Notes under the pieces: model-generated | Told to the model about the DNA's origin: nothing | Seen by the model: only the letters and a program-made list of their open reading frames with translations | Database searches by the model: none | Made by a program: the position numbers and the translations under genes | In this document: in pieces, positions 38,507 through 51,835 of the stretch | How the letters are laid out: each line of letters begins with the position of its first letter | Numbering within the stretch: the first letter of the stretch is position 1 | Assembly (NCBI GenBank): GCA_016707895.1 | Contig: JADJGV010000006.1 | Span: 62,001 to 126,000, forward strand | Origin: Myxococcales bacterium | Lineage (GTDB): Bacteria > Myxococcota_A > Polyangia > Haliangiales > Haliangiaceae | Length of the DNA stretch: 64,000 bases | Direction of reading: 5' to 3'

Positions 38507-39862
38507 GTGCGAGCCCTGCAGCATGTGCTGGTGATCACCGTGGTGGCGGTGGGCTGCGGCGGCGGTGGTGGCGACGCCCCGCTCGCCGACGCCCCGCTCG
38601 CCGACGCCCCGCTCGCCGACGCCCCGCTCGCCGACGCCCCGCTCGCCGACGCCCCGCTCCCCGACGCCCCGGGCTCGCTCGTCGACGCCTCGCTCGTCGA
38701 CGCCCTGTCGCCGATCGACGCCACCTTCGACGCCGGCAACTGGATCGACCCGCTCGATCACGCCTTCGGCGCGGACGGCGTGGTCACGACGCCCGACGGC
38801 CTCCCGTCGCGGGTCGCGATCGACGCGCTCGGCCGCATCGTGATCGTCGGCGTGCGCCACGGGCCGACGCCCGACCAGTTCGGCCCCGGCTACGTCGAGC
38901 GTCGGCTGGCCACCGGCGCGCTCGACCCCAGCTTCGACGGCGACGGCGCGGCCGCGGCGCCGCCCCACCCGACGTCGCTGGCGGTGCTGACCGACGGGCG
39001 GATCGTCATCGGCGGCGGCGAGGTCTACGGCGACGCGACCGAGCTGGCGCACGTGCTCGACGCCAGCGGCGCGCGGGTCGCCACCATCCCCGGCGGCCGC
39101 CAGGCCTTCGTCGCGATCGCCGCGATGCCCGACGGCGGGTTCGTCGCGGCCGTCGAGCAGGGCGTCATGCTGGCGCAGCTGGTGACGGTGCGCCGCTACC
39201 GCGCCGACCTCAGCACCGCGTGGGTCAGCGGCCAGGTCGCGGTGGTGAGCTCGGCCGGCCCGGTCACGCTGGCGGCGGTCACCACCGGTGGCGCCGATCG
39301 CGTACTGCTGACCGCCGAGGGCGCGCTGGTCAGCCTGGCCGCCGCCACCGGCGCGCCGGACGGCGCGTACGCGGTGCCGGCCGGCTCGTGGCAGTCGCCG
39401 TTCAGCGGCGTGCCGTTGCGCCAGGTCGGCGCCCAGGTCGCGATGATCGATCGCGTCACCGACGCGGCGCGGGTGCGGCCGGTCGCGCCCGCTGGCGGCT
39501 ACGGCGCCGCCGTCCTCGCGCCGAGCTGCCTCGCCCTCGAGAGCTACTACCCCAGCGGCGCCGCGGTCGACGGCGCCGGGCGGCTCGTGCTCGCGCCCTC
39601 GGGCGGGCAGCAGGATCAGACCGTCGCGGTCGTGCGGCTGGCCCCGGCGCTCGATCAGCTCGACCCTGCCTGGGGCTGCGGCCGGTGGTTCACGCTGCCG
39701 CCGCTGTGCCCGCCGGGCGAGCCGTGCCTGGGCACCGGCACGGACGACTTCGCGATCGCGGCCGATCTGGCGATCGCGCCCGGCAACGCGCCGGTGGTGG
39801 TCGGGTACCAGCGCCGGTTCCACGGCGTGAGCCGCGGCTTCGTCGCCAAGCTCGTGCCGTGA
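38507..39862 (+). CDS. lipoprotein with DAPLA repeats and delta-60-type beta-propeller
   Basis: 451 residues from GTG 38507. Lipoprotein signal (VLVITVVAVGCGGGGG), then six near-perfect DAPLA units and further DA-rich linker. The main domain has repeated blade-like segments (ALDPSFDGDGAAAA, SRVAIDALGRIVIVGVRHG, LAVLTDGRIVIGGGEV) of the uncharacterised delta-60 repeat kind, which form beta-propellers in surface proteins of this phylum. C-terminal Cys (WGCGRWFTLPPLCPPGEPC) may pair. Role unknown; probably surface-exposed. Confidence 0.8.
   Translation: MRALQHVLVITVVAVGCGGGGGDAPLADAPLADAPLADAPLADAPLADAPLPDAPGSLVDASLVDALSPIDATFDAGNWIDPLDHAFGADGVVTTPDGLPSRVAIDALGRIVIVGVRHGPTPDQFGPGYVERRLATGALDPSFDGDGAAAAPPHPTSLAVLTDGRIVIGGGEVYGDATELAHVLDASGARVATIPGGRQAFVAIAAMPDGGFVAAVEQGVMLAQLVTVRRYRADLSTAWVSGQVAVVSSAGPVTLAAVTTGGADRVLLTAEGALVSLAAATGAPDGAYAVPAGSWQSPFSGVPLRQVGAQVAMIDRVTDAARVRPVAPAGGYGAAVLAPSCLALESYYPSGAAVDGAGRLVLAPSGGQQDQTVAVVRLAPALDQLDPAWGCGRWFTLPPLCPPGEPCLGTGTDDFAIAADLAIAPGNAPVVVGYQRRFHGVSRGFVAKLVP
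38573..38662. repeat. six 15-bp tandem repeats in coding DNA
   Basis: The unit GACGCCCCGCTCGCC occurs five times exactly plus once with a single change (CTCCCC). It encodes the DAPLA linker. Copy number probably varies by slippage without loss of frame, because the unit is a multiple of three. Confidence 0.95.
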
Positions 39863-39960
39863 CGGCCGACGGGGGCGCCGACCGACCGTGACCGGCGCCG
39901 CCGGGCGCCTCGTCGCGACGACAGCCCGCGTCCCCGGTGACCACCGCGCTGTCCCCGGGG

Positions 39961-40899
39961 TCAACAGGGCGGCGTCAGCGTGAGCAGCTGATCGCGGTTG
40001 CCGCCGTGGACCTCGAGCGTCACCTCGGTGCTGCCCGCCGGCGCGGTGACCGCGACGCAGTTGATCGGCAGGTGCGCCGGCGCGGCGCTGGCCGGCGCGC
40101 GCGGGACCAGCGCCCAGTCGTACGCGATCACGTCCCGCCCGCCCGCGGCGGCCGCCGCGCACACCCGGAAGACGCCCCCGCCGCCGCAGGACACCTTGTC
40201 CACGCGCACGGCGTCGGCGGCGGCCACCACCTCGACCGGGAGCTCGAGCGTGGCCGCGCCGCTCGTGACCGACACCACCGTCTGCCCGACCGCCGGCGCC
40301 AGCAGCGTCAGGCGCGCACCGTCGGCCCGCCAGCCCGGCCCCGGCGCCGCCGCGACGTCGAGGTCGATCAGCCGCTGCCCGGTGGCCGCGAGCAGGCCGA
40401 TCGCGACGGGCACCTCGGCCGCGGTCGTGAAGCGCGCCGCCGTCCCGCGATCGGTCCAGTCCGGGCGGTCGAGCCAGGCCGCCCCGAGATCCGGCCGGGC
40501 GATCGCGGCCACCGGCGACGTTGCGACCTCCGTCAACGCGATCGCCGCGTCGTCCACCTCGATGATGAACTCGCCGACGCCGTCGGCGATCCCGATGGTC
40601 GTGAGCTCGTCGCCGCGGAGGGTCGCCTCCACCGCCGCGCCGACCTCGTCGACGGCGACCAGCCGCGCCGCGCCGTCGAGGTCTCCGCGGACCAGCCCGT
40701 AGCCGCCCCGACCGCCGGTCGCGATCGGCACGCGCGGTAGGTCGATGGACGCGTAGACGTTCGGGTCGTCGGGCAGCTTGACCTGGACGAGCGCCAGCTG
40801 CGCAGCGTCCCCGTCCGGTGACTCCGTGCAGGCAGCGAGCAGCACGCCCGAAATCAGGAACAGCGGTCGGAGGGACGGGTGGCGACGGTGTTTGCGCAT
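39961..40899 (-). CDS. lipoprotein, 312 aa, unknown function
   Basis: ATG 40899; basic N-terminus and signal SLRPLFLISGVLLAAC with lipobox LAAC. The mature part is all-beta in appearance with repeated Ig-like or big-domain spacing (VKLPDDPNVYASIDLP, IGIADGVGEFIIEVDD, TLLAPAVGQTVVSVTSG, TEVTLEVHGGNRDQLLTL). Four or more Cys lie near the C-terminus (KVSCGGGGVFRVCAA, NCVAV, final PC). Convergent with the delta-60 lipoprotein gene. No family named. Confidence 0.75.
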   Translation of the reverse strand: MRKHRRHPSLRPLFLISGVLLAACTESPDGDAAQLALVQVKLPDDPNVYASIDLPRVPIATGGRGGYGLVRGDLDGAARLVAVDEVGAAVEATLRGDELTTIGIADGVGEFIIEVDDAAIALTEVATSPVAAIARPDLGAAWLDRPDWTDRGTAARFTTAAEVPVAIGLLAATGQRLIDLDVAAAPGPGWRADGARLTLLAPAVGQTVVSVTSGAATLELPVEVVAAADAVRVDKVSCGGGGVFRVCAAAAAGGRDVIAYDWALVPRAPASAAPAHLPINCVAVTAPAGSTEVTLEVHGGNRDQLLTLTPPC

Positions 40900-41075
40900 C
40901 GAGGCGGTCAGGTAGCAACCGACGGACCAACCGACGGCCTCGCCCGACGACCGCGCCCTGCCGCCGGGCGAGCGGCCGCCTGCCGGCGCGCTCGCAGGGC
41001 GAGGGACAAGGTGGCAACGCGGCCACGCCCGCGCGTGCCAGGCGGGCGGGTGGCCCGGGGCTCGTGCCGGCGCCG

Positions 41076-42458
<1,383 letters not shown>

Positions 42459-42511
42459 GGGCGGTGCCAGGGTAGCCGATCCGCGCCGGCGCCGGGGCCG
42501 CGGCGCCTGGC

Positions 42512-44449
42512 TCACGTGCGAGCGCGCCGGTGGTACAGCCAGCTGGTGACCAAGAGCAGCGCGCCCAGCACCACCAGCGACAGCACGCGGTAGGCCTGGC
42601 CGACCCGCGCCAGATCGATCAGCAGCACCTTGGCCGCGGTCAGCCCGAACAGCCCCAGCGCCACCACCCGCACCGGCGGCCACCGCCGCGCGAAGCCGAC
42701 CCCCAGCGTGGCCGCGGCCAACACGCTCCACGCGCAGGTGACGGTGGCGTGCCCCAGCCAGCGCGCCCGCAGCGCGTCCTCGACGCCCAGCCGCGGGTGG
42801 ACCCAGGCCTCGCGGGTCACCAGCACCCACAGCGCGCCGCCGGCGACGAGCCCGATCACCAGCCCGAGCTCGGCGCCGACCTCGCCGCTGCCGCCGATCG
42901 CGCGGGCCGCGATCACCAGCCCGAGCAGCGCGGCCAGCGCCGGCAGCGCGAAGCCGGGGTTCACGAACAGCGCGCCGCTGGGCGTCGCCAGCGCGACGCC
43001 GAACGCCAGCACCGCCGCGACCACCCAGGTCGCGACCGCGATCCACGCCGCGCCCGGGCGGCGCCGCCCGACCGCCAGCGCGCCCGCACACGCCACGAGC
43101 CACGCCGCCACCGCGAGCTGCCGCGCCGCGTGGTCGCCGCCCAGGCCGAAGCCCAGCACCCGCAGCTCGCGATCGAGCGTCAGCGCGGCGAGCCCGATCG
43201 CCGCCAGCCCCGCGCCCCGCGCGATCAGCGCGCCGATCGCGTCGTCGAGGCGCGCCGCGATCCGCCGGCCCAGCCACGCGTACGCGCCGACCGCCGCGGC
43301 CACCACCGCCGCGCTCGCGCACGCCGGGCTGGCGAAGGGGCGCGCGCCCTCGAGCGCGTACGACCAGTGCGCGGTCAGGAGTCGCCCGATCGCCAGCGCC
43401 GCGACCGCCGCGCCGAGGTAGCGCACGACCGCCAGCCGGTAGTGCGCGCCGAGCAGCAGCAGCACCGGCGCCGCGATCGCCCAGCCGACGACGAGGCCGT
43501 GATCGCGCACCGCCAGCGGCACGGCCAGCGTCGCGAACACCACCGCGGCGGTGGCCATCACGGCGTGGGCCAGGCCGTCGCCCGGCAGCCGGCGCCGCAC
43601 GATCGCCACCAGCGCGGCGTAGCCCGCGGCCATCGCCAGCGCCAGCGCGGCCAGCCGCGGGCCGACGCCGTCGAGGATCTCGCACCCGAAGCCGAACGTC
43701 ACCGCGCCGGCGAGCACCGCCGCGGCCAGCCGACCGGTCGACAGCGCGATCCGGTGGCGCAGGTGGAACGCGAGCGGCACGCCGACGAACACCGCGCCGA
43801 AGCCCAGGCACCACGCCAGCGTGATCGCCACGCCGGGCGTCGCGCTCGCGTGGTACCAGGCCGCGAACAGCGCCCAGGTGCCGAGGCTGGCGACCGCCTC
43901 GAGCCCGCGCCAGCGCCGGCGCGCCGCCACCACCAGCACGCCGAGATCGAGCACCAGCAGGTACGCGAACAGCGCGTCGCGCCCGCCGCCGCCCGACGAC
44001 GCCAGCGCCGGCGTCAGGTACGCGCCGAGCGCGGCCAGCGTCGCGAGGATCGCGGCGTCGCGCCGCACCGCCAGCCCCAGCCCGAGCGCCGTCGCGACCA
44101 CCATCACCGCCGCGCCGACGCGCGCGTCGTAGACGCCGTAGCGCGCGAAGCCGGCGTAGGCGGCCCCGAACACCAGCGCCACGCCGACGCCGGCCACCGC
44201 CTGGCCCAGCAGCCGCGCGCCGGTGCGCAGGAAGCGATCGCCCAGCGCGATCGCGACGACGCCCGCCGCCAGCGCGCAGCCCAGCTTGGCCCACGGCCCG
44301 AGCAGGCCGCGGGTCACCGCCAGCCGGAAGTAGAAGCCGGCGGCGCCCAACAGCAGCAGCGCGCCCAGCCAGGTCGCGACCTGCTTGCCGAGGCGCTCCT
44401 CGAGACCCTCGATCGCGGACGGCGCGGGTGGCGGCGGTCGTTCGATCAT
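42512..44449 (-). CDS. DUF2339-type polytopic membrane protein
   Basis: 645 residues from ATG 44449 (MIERPPPPAPSAIEGLEERL). The short Pro-rich cytoplasmic N-terminus leads into ~20 predicted transmembrane helices; the first is VATWLGALLLLGAAGFYFRL. The length, the EERLGKQVATWLGALLLL opening and the continuous helix bundle fit the DUF2339 predicted membrane protein family, whose function is not established. It sits between a sensor kinase gene and its likely response regulator gene, all on the minus strand, so it may be their target or co-sensor. Confidence 0.8.
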   Translation of the reverse strand: MIERPPPPAPSAIEGLEERLGKQVATWLGALLLLGAAGFYFRLAVTRGLLGPWAKLGCALAAGVVAIALGDRFLRTGARLLGQAVAGVGVALVFGAAYAGFARYGVYDARVGAAVMVVATALGLGLAVRRDAAILATLAALGAYLTPALASSGGGGRDALFAYLLVLDLGVLVVAARRRWRGLEAVASLGTWALFAAWYHASATPGVAITLAWCLGFGAVFVGVPLAFHLRHRIALSTGRLAAAVLAGAVTFGFGCEILDGVGPRLAALALAMAAGYAALVAIVRRRLPGDGLAHAVMATAAVVFATLAVPLAVRDHGLVVGWAIAAPVLLLLGAHYRLAVVRYLGAAVAALAIGRLLTAHWSYALEGARPFASPACASAAVVAAAVGAYAWLGRRIAARLDDAIGALIARGAGLAAIGLAALTLDRELRVLGFGLGGDHAARQLAVAAWLVACAGALAVGRRRPGAAWIAVATWVVAAVLAFGVALATPSGALFVNPGFALPALAALLGLVIAARAIGGSGEVGAELGLVIGLVAGGALWVLVTREAWVHPRLGVEDALRARWLGHATVTCAWSVLAAATLGVGFARRWPPVRVVALGLFGLTAAKVLLIDLARVGQAYRVLSLVVLGALLLVTSWLYHRRART

Positions 44450-44589
44450 GCCTCGCTGCGATGCAGCCGCGAGGCCAGCGGCCGCGCCGACGCGGCGTCG
44501 CGCGGTTGCGCCGCGATCGTGAACCGCGCGGTGCCCGACCTCCACCACCGCGCGCGATCTTCACCACGCGTGCGCGATCGCACGCGGCG

Positions 44590-46014
44590 TCAGGCGATCG
44601 GCAGGCGCAGCCGGAACCGGGTCTCGCCGCGGTCCGACTCGACCGCGACCGCGCCGCGGTGGGCGCGCACGATCTCGGCGACGAACGCCAGCCCCAGCCC
44701 GGTGCCCTTCTCGCGCGTCGTGAAGAACGGCGCGAACATCCGGGCCGACACCTCGGCGCCGATCGTCGGCCCGCGGTTCCACACCTCGACGATCGCGTCG
44801 TCGCCGTCGCGGCGGACCGCCAGCCGCACCGCCGCGCCGCGCTCGTCGACCTCGGCCGCCGCGGCCACCGCGTTCTTGACCAGGTTGAGCAGCGCGCGCC
44901 GCAGCTGCCCGGCGTCGGCGGCGATCGTCAGCGGCGCGCCGTCGACCTCGATCTCGAGCCCGGCCGCCGCCGCCTCGGCGCCGGCCAGCTCGGCCACCTC
45001 GGCGCACAGCGCGGTCACGTCGACCGGCGCCAGCTCGGGCGGCGGGCGGCGCGCGAAGTCGAGGAAGTCGCGCACGACCCGATCGAGGTAGCCGACCTCG
45101 CGATCGATCTTGGCCGCGTGGCCGGCGCGCTCGTCGCCGGCCAGCTCGTCGCGCAGGATGCCGGCGTAGAGCTGGATCCCGGCCAGCGGGTTGCGCACCT
45201 CGTGGGCGATGCCGGCCAGCATCTGCTGCATCTGCGCGTCGCGCTCGGCCAGCTGGCGCCGCATCGCGTCCATCGTGTCGGCCAGCACGCCCAGCTCGTC
45301 GCGCGACGCCCGCGCCACCGGCGCGGTCAGGTCGCCGCCGCCGATCCGCGCCGCGGCCGCCGCCAGCTGCCGCACCGGCCGGGTGATGAACAGCGCGGCC
45401 AGGAACGTCGCCGCCAGCACCACCGCGGTCAGGCCGGCGCCCCACCACAAGAGGCTGGTGCGCAGGTCGCGCAGGCGATCGAAGTACGCGGCCGGCGCCT
45501 CGACGCCGAGCGCCAGCACGATCTCCGGCTCGGTCTCGGACGCGTGGATCGGCGCGTAGCCGGCCTTGTAGATCTTGCCGCCGGCGCCCTCGAACGTGAC
45601 CGACGCCGCGGTGCCGCCCGCGAACACCCGGGCCAGCTCCAGCCGATCGAGCTCGGCCCGGTAGTGGTGGCCGCCGATCGCCGCGCCGGGATCGCTGTCG
45701 GCGCGGATCACGTACTGGCGATCGATCACGTACAGGTGGACGCCGGTCGCCGCCGCCACCGCCTCGAGCTTGGTCGCGACGTTCTTGTAGGCGCGATCCT
45801 CGGTGTCGCCGACCGCCAGCTCGGCGAGGTACTTGCCGCGCACCTGCGTCGAGGTCGACGCCGCCACCGCCACCAGCTGGTGGCCCAGCTCGGCGTCGAG
45901 ATCGCGCCGGGTGGCCTCGAGCGCGATCACGGCGAACAGCGCGAACAGCGCCAGCGTCGGCACCGCGAACGCACCGAGCAGCTTGACCAGGACCGTCGCG
46001 CGCGGTCGCACCAC
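44590..46014 (-). CDS. NtrB-like membrane sensor histidine kinase
   Basis: 474 residues from GTG 46014. TM1 (~10-32), an extracytoplasmic single-Cache-like sensor domain (~35-188; GVHLYVIDRQYVIRADSDPG), TM2 (~188-210) and HAMP (~210-262; TRPVRQLAAAAARIGGGDLT). HisKA has H271 (LAGIAHEVRNPLAG) and HATPase has N box NLVKNAVAAA, G2 GTGLGLAFVAEIVRAH. HEVRNPL is the NtrB/ZraS-type phosphoacceptor signature, consistent with the NtrC-type regulator two genes downstream. The ligand of the Cache-like domain is unknown, but small carboxylates or amino acids are usual. Confidence 0.93.
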   Translation of the reverse strand: MVRPRATVLVKLLGAFAVPTLALFALFAVIALEATRRDLDAELGHQLVAVAASTSTQVRGKYLAELAVGDTEDRAYKNVATKLEAVAAATGVHLYVIDRQYVIRADSDPGAAIGGHHYRAELDRLELARVFAGGTAASVTFEGAGGKIYKAGYAPIHASETEPEIVLALGVEAPAAYFDRLRDLRTSLLWWGAGLTAVVLAATFLAALFITRPVRQLAAAAARIGGGDLTAPVARASRDELGVLADTMDAMRRQLAERDAQMQQMLAGIAHEVRNPLAGIQLYAGILRDELAGDERAGHAAKIDREVGYLDRVVRDFLDFARRPPPELAPVDVTALCAEVAELAGAEAAAAGLEIEVDGAPLTIAADAGQLRRALLNLVKNAVAAAAEVDERGAAVRLAVRRDGDDAIVEVWNRGPTIGAEVSARMFAPFFTTREKGTGLGLAFVAEIVRAHRGAVAVESDRGETRFRLRLPIA

Positions 46015-46075
46015 CGCCGTACGCTACCACCCTGGCCCGGTTGCGACCCGCGGGCGCCGATGCGATCGTCGGCCC

Positions 46076-49387
<3,312 letters not shown>

Positions 49388-49400
49388 CGCGCGCTCGCGT

Positions 49401-49422
49401 GGGTTGGGTCGGGCGGGTTGGG
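49401..49422 (+). other. potential G-quadruplex motif
   Basis: Five GGG runs separated by 2, 2, 1 and 2 nt (GGGTTGGGTCGGGCGGGTTG then GG) lie 14 bp after the AAA gene stop. The pattern meets the usual G3 quadruplex definition on the coding strand of the transcript. Confidence 0.6.
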
Positions 49423-49551
49423 TCGGCCTGGACCCGGGCCGCGGCGGGGCTGGGTCGCGCCGCACCCGATCGGGTCGGCGCCGGCACCACATCCTCGGCA
49501 CTTGTGGGTGGCACGGGGCGTGAACTAGGGCGCGGCCAAGGAGTCACCACC

Positions 49552-50124
49552 ATGAAGACCACCGCCATCGCGTTCACCCTCGCCGCCCTCACCCTCACCA
49601 CCGCCTGCGGCAAGAAGAAGGACGCCGACGCCACCTCGTCGGGCAAGCCGGCCGAAGCCGCCAAGGCCGCCGCCGCCGCCCCCGCGGCCAAGCTCGAGTA
49701 CAAGAAGGTCGGCGCCACCGGCCTCGAGGTCGAGGCGCCGGCCGACGCCAACGTCGACGACAACAGCGCGTCGGCGGGCTTCCCGTCGGCCACCATCTGG
49801 GCCACGCCGACGACGTTCCTGTCCGGCGCGTTCTCGAAGGACGACTGGGGCATGATCAAGGCGACCTTCGAGGAGTCGAAGGCCGGCATCGAGAAGGACG
49901 CCGCGATGGTCGGCAAGATGAAGGGCTTCACCAAGGAGGAGAAGACCGCCGACGGCTGGCAGTTCGAGTGGGAGGCCACCTCGATGACCGACAGCCCGGT
50001 CTACGGCATCCAGATCCGCCTCAACATCGACGGCAAGGCCTGGGACTGCGGCACCAACGCCGGCAGCCCCGCCGAGCGCGAGACCGCGATCAAGATCTGC
50101 AAGTCGGTGCGCAAGGCCAGCTGA
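49552..50124 (+). CDS. lipoprotein, 190 aa, unknown function
   Basis: ATG 49552 with RBS AAGGAG 8 nt upstream. Signal TTAIAFTLAALTLTTAC, lipobox TTAC, then a Lys/Ala linker and a ~145-aa domain (LEYKKVGATGLEVEAPADAN, FPSATIWATPTTFLSGAFSK, DGWQFEWEATSMTDSPVYGI) with a Cys pair (WDCGTN, IKICKSV). Lys-rich composition differs from the Arg-rich cytoplasmic proteins, as expected for an exported protein. No family recognised. Possibly monocistronic, with a promoter in the 164-bp gap. Confidence 0.8.
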   Translation: MKTTAIAFTLAALTLTTACGKKKDADATSSGKPAEAAKAAAAAPAAKLEYKKVGATGLEVEAPADANVDDNSASAGFPSATIWATPTTFLSGAFSKDDWGMIKATFEESKAGIEKDAAMVGKMKGFTKEEKTADGWQFEWEATSMTDSPVYGIQIRLNIDGKAWDCGTNAGSPAERETAIKICKSVRKAS

Positions 50125-50133
50125 GGCGGACCG

Positions 50134-51285
50134 TCACGACCGCGTCAGCCGCCACAGCTCGACGCGGTACTCCTGCGCCTCGCCGCCGACGCCGACCGCG
50201 CCGTCGGCCTCGCGCCGCGCCAGCCGGTAGCGCCCCGGCGCCAGCGCGATGTCGAGCACGTCGCGCTTGCGCGGCTTCTTGCCGCGGGCCGCGGCGTCGA
50301 GCAGCCGCGCGCCGTCGGCGCCGACCTCGAACACGCCGGCGACCGGCGTCCACGCGGCGCGCGGATCGGCCAGGTGCGCGGCGGCGCCGAGCGCCGACGC
50401 GGTCAGCTCGCCGCTCAGGTGGCGCACCAGCGCGCCGCCCGCGGGCTGCTCGATCCAGGTGGTGGGGGCTGGCCCGTCGAGCACCAGCGCCCGGTGGGCC
50501 GGCGCGGCGCCGACGTCGACCCAGGCCTGACCGACGATCCGCTCGTAGTCGCACGGCGCGCCGCGCGCGATGGCCGATCGGCCGCGGGCGTCGAACACGC
50601 CGTGCCACGCCGCCGACGCGGCGCGATCGATGAGCAAGATCGACGTCTCGGCCGGCGCCAGCCACGCCCGCCGCTTGGCGGCCGCGATCCCGGCGCGCGA
50701 CGCCTGCGGCAGCGCCGGCTCGGGCGCGGTCGCGCCGCCCAGCGCCGCGCGCACCCCGGCCACCACCTCGGCGACCGTGGCCCCCGCCCGCGCGAACACG
50801 CAACACTGCACCGGGTAGCGTCCGGCCTTGGCGTCGGCGTACGCGACCGCGTAGGTGCCGTCGGGGATGGGCGCCGGCAAGCTCCAGAACTCGCCGTCGC
50901 GCCGCTGCGCGCACATCGCGTAGCCAGCGCCTGCGATCGGCCACGCGTCGGTGACCGGGGTCCACGCGGCGATCGTCCGCAGCGCCTGCTCGGCCGCGAG
51001 CAGCGCCTTGTGGGTCGCCGGCAACGTCGCGCTGGTCGGCGCGCGCACCAGCACGCCGCCGGCCGGGTGCGGCAGCCACTTGCCGGTGGCCCCGCCCGGC
51101 AGGCACAGGAGCGCGGCGCCGTCGACGGTGACCACCCGTGGCGCGGCGGCCTTGGTCAGCGAGGCGCGCACCGGGGAGGTCTTGAGCTTCGCGATCACCG
51201 CCGCCGGGCCGAGTACGATCGCCGCCGGGTCGCCGCTGCCGCGCACCCACGCATGCCACTCGCGCTTCCACGCTGGATCGGCCAC
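50134..51285 (-). CDS. protein with two tandem Imm21-like halves
   Basis: 383 residues from GTG 51285. The two halves align with each other: KWLPHPAGGVLVR (69-81) matches TWIEQPAGGALVR (276-288), each followed by an AAWTP element and a C-terminal strand pair (IPDGTYAVAYADAKAGRYPV; LAPGRYRLARREADG). The W-[IV]-E-x-x-GG opening and a DYER element (CDYERIVG) recall the Imm21 immunity-protein family of polymorphic toxin systems as I remember it. This is an inference without alignment. No toxin gene is adjacent. Soluble, no signal peptide. Convergent with the 190-aa lipoprotein gene. Confidence 0.55.
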   Translation of the reverse strand: MADPAWKREWHAWVRGSGDPAAIVLGPAAVIAKLKTSPVRASLTKAAAPRVVTVDGAALLCLPGGATGKWLPHPAGGVLVRAPTSATLPATHKALLAAEQALRTIAAWTPVTDAWPIAGAGYAMCAQRRDGEFWSLPAPIPDGTYAVAYADAKAGRYPVQCCVFARAGATVAEVVAGVRAALGGATAPEPALPQASRAGIAAAKRRAWLAPAETSILLIDRAASAAWHGVFDARGRSAIARGAPCDYERIVGQAWVDVGAAPAHRALVLDGPAPTTWIEQPAGGALVRHLSGELTASALGAAAHLADPRAAWTPVAGVFEVGADGARLLDAAARGKKPRKRDVLDIALAPGRYRLARREADGAVGVGGEAQEYRVELWRLTRS

Positions 51286-51464
51286 GATCCCGAGCGTACA
51301 CCGCCGCGTCGGGCGCACGGCGCGGCGCGCGCGTCACCGGTTACGCCGATCGTTACGGCGTGACGGCGGCGAGACCGCGAATCGCGGCGGATGCGCGGTC
51401 GCGCGGCGGCACGCTTCCTGAAGTGGGGGTGCGCAGACCCGAACCACTCACGGAGGAACGATCC

Positions 51465-51797
51465 ATGCGCACGCGCTCGCCCCTGCTCGCCCTGTCCCTG
51501 CTCGTCGCCACCGCCGCCTGCGTCGAGGCGCCCACCGACGGCCCCGCGGATCGCGCGCCGCCCGCCGCGCCGCTGGTCGACCCGTCGATCACGGCGGCCG
51601 ACGACCTGGCGTCGCGGATGAGCTACACGCTCGACGCGTGGGAGCAGGACGCGTCGGCGCCCGGCGACGCCACGCCGCCAGCGCCGGACGCCGCCGCGCG
51701 CCAGGTCGTGTGCCGCACCCTCGAGAGTGCCGAGCTGTGCTGCGTCGGCATGTACTGCTGCTGGTTCTTCTCCGCTGGCGAGCCGATCTGTTTCTAG
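51465..51797 (+). CDS. small lipoprotein with Cys-rich C-terminus
   Basis: 110 residues from ATG 51465 with CGGAGGA upstream. Signal RSPLLALSLLVATAAC (lipobox TAAC). A Pro/Ala/Asp-rich middle leads to a compact C-terminus with six Cys in the last 28 residues (VVCRTLESAELCCVGMYCCW, then PICF), probably disulfide-bonded. Longer upstream starts lack an RBS. It could be a secreted or surface Cys-knot-like peptide; no known family. Convergent with argC, with 38 bp between stops. Confidence 0.75.
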   Translation: MRTRSPLLALSLLVATAACVEAPTDGPADRAPPAAPLVDPSITAADDLASRMSYTLDAWEQDASAPGDATPPAPDAAARQVVCRTLESAELCCVGMYCCWFFSAGEPICF

Positions 51798-51835
51798 GGA
51801 ACGCGCCGCGCGCCGCCGCGGTTCACGGTCCGCCG

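Noticed and set aside
42530..45091. Long plus-strand frame opposite the DUF2339 and sensor kinase genes
   Set aside because: Composition is Arg/Gln/His-rich antisense noise. The minus-strand proteins have clear domains.
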